Source: UBA1731 sp045595285
GTDB lineage: Bacteria > Verrucomicrobiota > Kiritimatiellia > RFP12 > UBA1067
Direction of reading: 5' to 3'
DNA length: 64,000 nt
Assembly (NCBI GenBank): GCA_045595285.1
Contig: JAZOAC010000132.1
Coordinates: 1-64,000, forward strand
A program made the translations under genes and the position numbers. Below the pieces are notes generated by a model that searched no databases, was not told the origin of the DNA, and was given only the letters and a program-made list of their open reading frames with translations. Positions 32,650-39,519 of this stretch are shown here, piece by piece (the first letter of the stretch is position 1; each line of letters begins with the position of its first letter).

Positions 32650-35115
32650 TTATCGGATTATCACTTTTGTCCCATGATTGACGCCGATCTCCAGGGCGAA
32701 AGTCGTCCAACCGTTCACCTCATCGGAAATCTCAACCTTCCTCACGATCTTTTCGTCGATGCGACGCGGCATCTCCGGCAGTATGGCCTTGATCCGGGCG
32801 GCGATCGCACTGCGGACCGTCATAACGCCAAGAACCGCTCCTTCTTCCGGAATCGACTGCGGATACAGAATTTCAAGCGGAAGGGTGGCAGACCCGGCAG
32901 GAAGGACGAACGGTGTATCCGTTTTCACGTTCCTGACTCCATAGCGCAGAGAATCGGCATCGAATGACGTTGCGTCGATGACAAACTTCGCCGAACTGCC
33001 GAAACGTATCTCAAGTCCGTCGATGCAGTCCGCCCCGCGCACCTTGAGCGTGCCTTCCGCAATGTTCAGGATGTTCGAATTCACCGACGGCATGTCACTT
33101 ACGGCCCCCTCTCCGAATTTAACCGGAGCGGCAAGAGTGAGCGTACCGACTCCCTCCTTATTCAGTGTTCCGTTCATCGTAAGCAGGGTCTCCACCGCGA
33201 ACTCCTTTCCGGAAATTACGAAAATTCGCCCCAGAAACGCCGTGCCTTCCACATCAGAGGTACTGTCGATGTAAAGTCCCCTGTTTGTGCCCTTGGCGAG
33301 TGCGGCATTCCCGGAGACATGTATCCGGCACATTCTTTTGAGGGTAATTCCATCCCATGCCATTTCGGAAATCACACCTCCAAGCTGATTGGTCGCGGCT
33401 ACACTCAGCGTCTGCATATTAGTCGCGGTCGGGACATTTCCTTTGTAATTCACCTGCGATACAGAGAATCTGCCTTTGAACGCCGAATTATCCCCTGTAA
33501 ATCTCGTAAACCCCTGCGGTGAAGAAGTTGCGCTGACACCTGGAATTGTTATCGTCGCCTCACCCGACAGATCGCCGGAAAACTCCGCCGTATATCCTGT
33601 GTATACACCGACCTGCACCGACCCCGATGGAGCAGCCAGCCTTTCGCCCTCTATTTTGACTATCCCGTCTTTCTCGGTGGAGAACTGCCCCAAGCGTACG
33701 CACGCACCATCCAGAAGACGCAGTTCCTTTACCTTGAAAAGCGACTGATACAACGTAAGCACGCACCCAGGACCTATCGTAAGCGACTCTCCCGGGAAAT
33801 GACGCATTTCATACGCTACAGTTGCATTAGCACGCCCAGCGCCCATCGTATTCAGGTAACGGATGGCATCTCCGTTTTTCAGGACGACATAATGCGCCCC
33901 TTCGTGCGGAAGCTGCTTGTCCGACCAATGACTCTCATTGTCGTCCGCAAAAGACGTTGTGGCCCTGCTGCAGGCTGTCTGTTCACTGTTGTCGGATATC
34001 ACAAGACTCACGACAGGCTCAAACGTAAACACGAGCGAATCCCTGTCTTCTCCGCGTTCGACCTCAAGCTTGGCAAGGCGGCGCATATCCTCAGGGTATG
34101 TGCCCATATCTAAATCAAGGACGAAATCATCAACGTCCAGTTCAGCGGACTTTGGAGCCGTCAATACCACAAAGCGGTTTGTGAGTCCGTCAAACGCGAT
34201 GTCCGACATTGAAAGCTTCACCTTCACCAATCCTTCTGTTGAAAGACTGTCTGTCACATGGATCGTCGCGCCTGAAGCGTGCTCAACCCCATTGGCATCG
34301 ACCGTCTTGGCTATCGTCACCCTGATTGCCGCATTTGTGTCGAGTGACAGCGTTGAAAGCGTCCAGTCGTCTGTCGCCGAAGCGGCGAATATCGTGCCGT
34401 TTGTCCCGACGGTCACTTTGGCCTGGGAAACGCCGCTCATGCCCAAGCTACTGTTATACTCGCAAGCGACCGTACCTTTATATTGTGAAGCGTCAAGGAA
34501 TCTGGCGGTGACTCTTTGAATCGAGAACTTGGATGACTCATCACCGACCAATGGCCCGTGGAAATTGACGACCTGATTAGTCAAGGTGCCATTCCGGGTT
34601 ACACGGAAGGTTCCTTTGCCTGACCCGTCGGCAAGAACGGTAACCTTGCCATATATCTCATAGTTGGCGTTGTTGTCGTTTAACAGCGTTATGCTTCCAT
34701 AGCGAAGAAACAACCCGTCATTTGCAAATGTGGTTTTAATATTCTTCGCTGAAAGATAAAGAATACCGTCGCCGTTGCTCCAGTAGTCATCGCCAATGGT
34801 TAAAGATCGTCCCGCAAAGACAATATCCCCCGTTTTGGAAGTGCGTATAACCTTGGAATATGTCTCTCCCCTATCTGGATACTTCCAGCTGACAAGATAA
34901 TCGGCAGTGGAATCAAGCGTCGAGCTCTCTGCACATTGGCTGCCGGATTCATCCAGCCAATACACCGCATTCGTCAACGCGCCGCCCAAGGCAGTATTGC
35001 CGGATGCCGACAATCTGTAGACCGTAGGAACCGGCTCCTCCGCGCACAATGGCGAATGTGCCGCAAAGGCAGCCAGACCCACCGCAATCAGGAAACGTTC
35101 AAGCATTGTTTTCAT
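32650..35115 (-). CDS. Exported autotransporter-associated beta-strand-repeat protein
   Basis: 821 aa. AAGGAG lies 7 nt before the ATG. Signal peptide MKTMLERFLIAVGLAAFAAH then SPLCA. The body is a long run of Gly/Asn/Thr-rich strands typical of passenger beta-helices ('GDIVFAGRSLTIGDDYW', 'SLSTEGLVKVKLSMSDIAF', 'LNKEGVGTLTLAAPVKFGEG', 'LKVRGADCIDGLEIRFGS'). No beta-barrel translocator is seen at the C-terminus, which ends 'ALEIGVNHGTKVIIR', matching the ends of the other two such proteins here. Likely a surface or secreted structural protein. The C-terminal third is homologous to the pseudogene at 12465. Confidence 0.88.
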   Translation of the reverse strand: MKTMLERFLIAVGLAAFAAHSPLCAEEPVPTVYRLSASGNTALGGALTNAVYWLDESGSQCAESSTLDSTADYLVSWKYPDRGETYSKVIRTSKTGDIVFAGRSLTIGDDYWSNGDGILYLSAKNIKTTFANDGLFLRYGSITLLNDNNANYEIYGKVTVLADGSGKGTFRVTRNGTLTNQVVNFHGPLVGDESSKFSIQRVTARFLDASQYKGTVACEYNSSLGMSGVSQAKVTVGTNGTIFAASATDDWTLSTLSLDTNAAIRVTIAKTVDANGVEHASGATIHVTDSLSTEGLVKVKLSMSDIAFDGLTNRFVVLTAPKSAELDVDDFVLDLDMGTYPEDMRRLAKLEVERGEDRDSLVFTFEPVVSLVISDNSEQTACSRATTSFADDNESHWSDKQLPHEGAHYVVLKNGDAIRYLNTMGAGRANATVAYEMRHFPGESLTIGPGCVLTLYQSLFKVKELRLLDGACVRLGQFSTEKDGIVKIEGERLAAPSGSVQVGVYTGYTAEFSGDLSGEATITIPGVSATSSPQGFTRFTGDNSAFKGRFSVSQVNYKGNVPTATNMQTLSVAATNQLGGVISEMAWDGITLKRMCRIHVSGNAALAKGTNRGLYIDSTSDVEGTAFLGRIFVISGKEFAVETLLTMNGTLNKEGVGTLTLAAPVKFGEGAVSDMPSVNSNILNIAEGTLKVRGADCIDGLEIRFGSSAKFVIDATSFDADSLRYGVRNVKTDTPFVLPAGSATLPLEILYPQSIPEEGAVLGVMTVRSAIAARIKAILPEMPRRIDEKIVRKVEISDEVNGWTTFALEIGVNHGTKVIIR

Positions 35116-35148
35116 TTTTCACTCCTTGCTTAGGTTGGAAGATGGAGA

Positions 35149-35913
35149 TCACGTTCCGTACGGCGGAGGCAGACAGAGGTGTCCGCCGTCCGCGATGATG
35201 TTCACGCCGGTGACGAAGCCCGCGGAATCGCTGCACATGTACAGCACGACATCCACCAGCTCGTCCGGCTCCGCGGCGCGTCCGAGAGTCGTGAGCATCG
35301 TCGACATGCCGGGGCGGGTCATCACCGGTCCGGGAGACACGCACACCGCGCGTACGCCATGCGGTCCGCCCGACACGGCCAGCGATTTCACGAAATTGAA
35401 CAGTCCGCATTTCGCCGCCCCGTACATTGCGCCGATGCCGTCCGCCTCGACGCCCATCACGCTGCCGATGAGGCAGATCACCCCTTTCTTCGCCGCCACC
35501 ATGTGCGGCATGCAGGCCCGGACGAAGTACACGGCGCCGCGCAGATTGACGTCGATCCCCCAGTCGATCGCCTCCACCGGCTGTTCGTAGAAAGGCCGGC
35601 CTCTCGTTCCGCAGCATCTGGCCTCGTTGCCGCCCGCGAACGGGATGAGCAGGTCTATGCGTCCGAACCGCTCCATCGCGAGAGCGGCGGCCCGCTCCGC
35701 ATCCGCGAACCTGCGCACGTCCGTCCGGCACGCCTCGACTGTTCCGCCCTCTGCGCGAACCGCCGCCGCCGCGCTTTCGAGCGCATCCGCCGCCACGTCG
35801 CACATCACGACCCTTGCGCCCTCTTTCGCGAGCCGCCGCGCGGCGCACAGCCCCATACCGCTCGCCGCGCCGGTGATAACGGCCACCCTGTCCTTGAATC
35901 CGTATTCCTTCAT
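35149..35913 (-). CDS. Short-chain dehydrogenase/reductase
   Basis: 254 aa from the ATG at 35913 (GGAG 8-9 nt upstream; a first ATG at 35928 overlaps the MFS gene). The classical SDR pattern is present: TGAASGMG cofactor motif (about 13-20), 'DVRRF', 'NLRGAVYF', 'CLIGSVMG' (serine), YGAAK (catalytic Y-x3-K) and 'PGPVMTRPG'. A 'CDVA' after strand 2 favours NAD(H). Probably oxidises or reduces a sugar or sugar acid imported by the adjacent MFS protein; substrate unknown. It is in the eight-gene operon between the MFS and beta-strand-repeat genes. Confidence 0.92.
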   Translation of the reverse strand: MKEYGFKDRVAVITGAASGMGLCAARRLAKEGARVVMCDVAADALESAAAAVRAEGGTVEACRTDVRRFADAERAAALAMERFGRIDLLIPFAGGNEARCCGTRGRPFYEQPVEAIDWGIDVNLRGAVYFVRACMPHMVAAKKGVICLIGSVMGVEADGIGAMYGAAKCGLFNFVKSLAVSGGPHGVRAVCVSPGPVMTRPGMSTMLTTLGRAAEPDELVDVVLYMCSDSAGFVTGVNIIADGGHLCLPPPYGT

Positions 35914-35917
35914 GGGT

Positions 35918-37168
35918 TCAGTCTCCATAATCGCGTTTCAGAAAGCACACCCTCGCCACAAGAGTCACTGCGGCTCCGGCAAGATAGAACACGCCAAGCA
36001 TCGACATTGCGACATTGAACGAGAATCTTCCGCCCATGAACCCCAGAATCGCCGGGGCGAACGAACCCATCACGAATGCTCCGCTGGCAAAAAGACCGTA
36101 TGCCGAGGTGCGGTACCGTGGCGTGATCACCTCGTAGAACGACGCTATGAAGTTCGCGTCATAGAATGCGTTTATGAATCCGTACGCAAGGAGACCCGCC
36201 GCCGTCACCCACAGCGAACCGGTGCTGTTGGCGACAAAGACGACCGTCGGCGCGCACAGGACAAGCCCGATGAGGTTGCAGTCCAGCCGGGCGCCGATGT
36301 TGCCCCTGCGCTTCCACGAGTCGGATATGCGGCTTGCGACAAGAAGGCCCGCAAATCCGCCCGCATAAAACCAGAACACGGAATGGAACGCCGCCGATGC
36401 CGGAGATATCCCCTCAAACGTCCGCTGGAGACACGTCGGCATCCAGGTCCTGAAACCGATGCTCCCGAAATTGGAAAGGCCGAAGGCGAGCGTCATCAGG
36501 ATGGCGGACGGCTTGGAGAACATCGCGAGCAATGCTTCCTTGAGCGAGCGCAGCAGCGGCATGCGCCGGGCGGGCCCCTTCGCGTCTGAATCCTGCGGCG
36601 GAGTGTCCTTCAGCGCAAAGACGATCATGAGCGTCCACGCTATGCTCATGCCGCCGAACAGCATGAATGCGCTGCGCCAGCCGCCCGGTCCTAGAGAGCC
36701 GAGATAGCCGGACGCGACACTGCACAGGATCACGCCCGCATACAGCGCGATCTGATAGACCGAAAGCGCCGTGGCCCGGGATTCGGAATGCAGCTGCTGT
36801 ATTATCGAAGTGGAGGATACCGGCACAAGGCTCTGTCCAACTCCGTTGATGATGCCGTAGGTGACAAGCAGCAGACCGAGCGATGACGCGAACGAGGCGG
36901 AGAAGACGCCGATCGCGAACAATGCCGCCCCCGCCGCGATCACCCATTTCCGCCGGAACAGGTCGGCGATGAACCCTCCGAACGGCACCATGACCGCATA
37001 CGCCATGAAGAATGCGGACGCCACCATTCCCATCTCAAGATCCGACGCCCCGATATCGGCCTTGATCTGGGGGATCGTCACGCCGTATATCTGGCGCGTA
37101 CCCTGCAGAAGAAAGTACGTCACCCACAGCAGTCCAAGCGCCGCCCATTTATACGGAACGCGGATCAC
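35918..37168 (-). CDS. Major facilitator superfamily transporter
   Basis: 416 aa, starting at a GTG that overlaps the stop of the DapA-like gene by 4 nt (GTGA). About 12 membrane helices. 'GGFIADLFRRKWVI' is the MFS loop 2-3 motif (G-x3-D-x2-R-R). The sequence 'QGTRQIYGVTIPQIKADIGA' and overall layout resemble organic-anion/hexuronate and sugar-phosphate transporters (GlpT/ExuT type). Inner membrane. It is predicted to import a sugar acid or similar product of the exported hydrolases, with the SDR and aldolase-like genes in the same operon. Confidence 0.92.
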   Translation of the reverse strand: MIRVPYKWAALGLLWVTYFLLQGTRQIYGVTIPQIKADIGASDLEMGMVASAFFMAYAVMVPFGGFIADLFRRKWVIAAGAALFAIGVFSASFASSLGLLLVTYGIINGVGQSLVPVSSTSIIQQLHSESRATALSVYQIALYAGVILCSVASGYLGSLGPGGWRSAFMLFGGMSIAWTLMIVFALKDTPPQDSDAKGPARRMPLLRSLKEALLAMFSKPSAILMTLAFGLSNFGSIGFRTWMPTCLQRTFEGISPASAAFHSVFWFYAGGFAGLLVASRISDSWKRRGNIGARLDCNLIGLVLCAPTVVFVANSTGSLWVTAAGLLAYGFINAFYDANFIASFYEVITPRYRTSAYGLFASGAFVMGSFAPAILGFMGGRFSFNVAMSMLGVFYLAGAAVTLVARVCFLKRDYGD

Positions 37169-38202
37169 TTCACCACCTCTTCCAGCATTGAATGCCTCAT
37201 CTCGATTTCCTTCACCTCATCAGGGGAGAACACCCTGCGGCCAAGCTTCCATTTTCCGGAGATGTCGTCCTTTTCAACATATTCGCGGCTTACGAAATTT
37301 TTGAAGATGCCGCACTTCTTCAGGACGTACAGGTTGAATCCGCGGAGGTGTCCGCCCGGGACCGTCTCCTTCAGGTTCATCATGAAGAGATATGCGGCGA
37401 AAAGGCTGTTCGCCCGCTTGTGGTCTCCGCATTCCAGCGCACTCCATATCTTGGCAAGGCACTCCGCGTATGCGGCGCGTTCGGATACGAGGCCGCCCGT
37501 TCCGAACCTCCTGTACTGGTCGAGCCACCCATAGCTTCCCCATGCGCTGAAGACCGTCTTGATCTCCGGCGCCGAGGTCTGCGCCGCCATTCTTGCGTTC
37601 GCGTCCTCGCCGCCGGTCTCTTCCTTTATCCATCCATAGACCGACGGGAATTCGCGGGAAAGGCCGATGAGAAGGGACGTATCGGGTATCGGCACCTTCT
37701 CGGAGGTGTACGTCTGGATTATGACCGGGCGCTTCGCTATCTTGGCAAGGGCGACATAATATCTGCGGATATCCTCCTGGGTACGGGCATCGTGCGGCGG
37801 GCGGGAGGCGATGGCAAGCTTCGTGCGCGGATATTTTCCGGCCAGCAGTTCGACATGACGCGCCAGCGCCGCCATGTCCGCCGTGTCGCGCCCCTGGCAG
37901 CCAAGCACCACCGCCACGTCGCGTCCGGAAAACGCCTCGGCCAGAAACCCGAAACTCTTCTTGCGCTCTTCGACGGACAGAAGATCGATGGCGTCGTTGG
38001 ACTGAGCCCAGATGAACCCCTTGACTCCCTTCCCGACGACGAACTCCGCCTCGCGCACGACCGTCGCGCAGTCCACCGAACCGTCCTCATGGTACGGAAC
38101 CGAGAGTATGGGAAACACGCCCCTGAGCAATCCGGGTTCCGGAGCACCGGGGAACGCGGTGTTCGACAGAGCCAGCAGGACAAATGCAATCGTCTTTTTC
38201 AT
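37165..38202 (-). CDS. Exported DapA/NanA-superfamily protein with altered active-site loop
   Basis: 345 aa from the ATG at 38202, giving signal peptide MKKTIAFVLLALSNTAFPG. The rest is a dihydrodipicolinate-synthase/N-acetylneuraminate-lyase-like TIM barrel ('GVFPILSVPYHEDGSVDCAT', 'LSVEERKKSFGFLAEAFSGR', 'VVLGCQGRDTADMAALARH', 'RPVIIQTYTSE'). The Schiff-base lysine is probably in 'YGWIKEETGG'. The usual GGTTGE loop is replaced by AQSNDA, so substrate specificity has changed. An export signal is unusual for this cytosolic family. It is the first gene of the eight-gene operon; a TGGTATTAT box ends 7 nt before the ATG. Confidence 0.85.
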   Translation of the reverse strand: MKKTIAFVLLALSNTAFPGAPEPGLLRGVFPILSVPYHEDGSVDCATVVREAEFVVGKGVKGFIWAQSNDAIDLLSVEERKKSFGFLAEAFSGRDVAVVLGCQGRDTADMAALARHVELLAGKYPRTKLAIASRPPHDARTQEDIRRYYVALAKIAKRPVIIQTYTSEKVPIPDTSLLIGLSREFPSVYGWIKEETGGEDANARMAAQTSAPEIKTVFSAWGSYGWLDQYRRFGTGGLVSERAAYAECLAKIWSALECGDHKRANSLFAAYLFMMNLKETVPGGHLRGFNLYVLKKCGIFKNFVSREYVEKDDISGKWKLGRRVFSPDEVKEIEMRHSMLEEVVK

Positions 38203-38209
38203 GGCAGAG

Positions 38210-38215
38210 ATAATA
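38210..38215 (-). promoter_or_regulatory. Extended -10 of the eight-gene operon, leaderless type
   Basis: ATGGTATTAT on the minus strand; hexamer TATTAT ends 7 nt before the ATG at 38202 and there is no ribosome site. Confidence 0.5.
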
Positions 38216-38281
38216 CCATATCGGCCACACAAAAACATATCTTTTCAACCACAAATAATATATCCTTTTACACGGATGTGA

Positions 38282-38287
38282 TATAAT
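38282..38287 (+). promoter_or_regulatory. Extended -10 of the second LacI-AraC regulator, leaderless type
   Basis: GTGATATAAT; hexamer TATAAT ends 8 nt before the ATG at 38296. The box matches that of the regulator at 24471 (GTGATATACT). Confidence 0.55.
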
Positions 38288-38295
38288 GTTCCGCC

Positions 38296-39519
38296 ATGGA
38301 CAGAAAACGTATTTTTGCGGCTTTCAGAATGGCCTATTCATCCAACCGCGAATTCATCACCGGCATTTCACGGTTCATCCGGCGCAACCGGGGCTGGCAT
38401 GTGACGCTGGCCGACAACTTCACGGATTTCGACGTCGACCTTCTCTCCAATGTGGAATCGAACTACGACGGGATAATAACGATCCGTCCGCATTCAAAGG
38501 AGGCGATGAACGCAATACTGAAGGCAAAGATCCCCATCGCCATGCTCGGAACATCCGGGAGCGACTTCAAACCGAAAAGGAACGGGATTGTCATGGTCCG
38601 CGGAAACGATATCGCCATAGGTCAGGCGGCCGCCGCGCACATCGACATGCTTGGCGCATTCCGCTCATACGCCTATGTCAGTACGATTGCGAAAACCTCA
38701 TGGTCAAAAGCGCGTGAAAAGGGATTCACGAGCCGATTGCGCGAACGGGGCGAGGTTTCGTCCTTGAATTCACCGTTTCCGGAAGGATCTCCGATGGACA
38801 TCAAGTACCTCACGGAAAAGATCTCCGCACTGCCGAAGCCCGCCGCGCTGATGGCCGCATACGACAACCGCGCCATTCAGGTGATTACCGCCTGCCGCAC
38901 AGCGTCGATAGACATCCCCAGGGAGGTTTCGCTGATAGGGGTTGACAACGACTGTTTCCTTTGCGACTTCGCGACGCCATCGCTGACAAGCATCTCCACC
39001 AATGCCGCCCAAAAGGGTGAAGCGGCGGCGGCTGAACTCGACAGGATGATCAGAGGGCGGCAGCGCCGCAGCAAGATCATAATCATAAACGACACACGTG
39101 TCGTCGAACGTGAAACGACCGCACCAGTATCCCCTTCGAAGAACCTTGTCGAAAGAGCGCTTCTGTTCATACAGTCGAATGCATCGGCGGATATCCGCCC
39201 GCGAGACGTCGTGCGCCACCTGAAGGTGTCGAGATCCCTGGCGGACGAAAGATTCAGGAAGATGACGGGCCGATCGCTCGGAGAGGAGATAACGCGAGTC
39301 CGGCTTGATGCGGTAAAGAAGAAGCTGATCGACACCGACATTCCTATCGGGAGAATAACCGAACTGTGCGGATTCACCGCCCCGAACTATCTCAAACGGC
39401 TTTTCAGGGATAATTTCGGCATGTCCATGAAACAGTTCAGGGAGGCGAGACGAGCTGAGGATGCTCATGGCGATGGACGATGCCAAGTGCGCGGATTCTC
39501 CGCACGTCGTTTTCCGTAA
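38296..39519 (+). CDS. LacI-AraC hybrid (XylR-type) transcriptional regulator
   Basis: 407 aa. Sensor domain about 1-275 ('KRIFAAFRMAYSSNREFITG', 'VSLIGVDNDCFLCDFATPSL', 'VVERETTAP'). AraC double helix-turn-helix about 285-385 ('DIRPRDVVRHLKVSRSLADE', 'IGRITELCGFTAPNYLKRLF', 'FGMSMKQFREARR'). The last 20 residues (AHGDGRCQVRGFSARRFP) extend past the domain and overlap, on the opposite strand, the end of the propeller/FAD gene by 83 nt. It is divergent from the eight-gene operon, its probable target. Confidence 0.93.
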   Translation: MDRKRIFAAFRMAYSSNREFITGISRFIRRNRGWHVTLADNFTDFDVDLLSNVESNYDGIITIRPHSKEAMNAILKAKIPIAMLGTSGSDFKPKRNGIVMVRGNDIAIGQAAAAHIDMLGAFRSYAYVSTIAKTSWSKAREKGFTSRLRERGEVSSLNSPFPEGSPMDIKYLTEKISALPKPAALMAAYDNRAIQVITACRTASIDIPREVSLIGVDNDCFLCDFATPSLTSISTNAAQKGEAAAAELDRMIRGRQRRSKIIIINDTRVVERETTAPVSPSKNLVERALLFIQSNASADIRPRDVVRHLKVSRSLADERFRKMTGRSLGEEITRVRLDAVKKKLIDTDIPIGRITELCGFTAPNYLKRLFRDNFGMSMKQFREARRAEDAHGDGRCQVRGFSARRFP

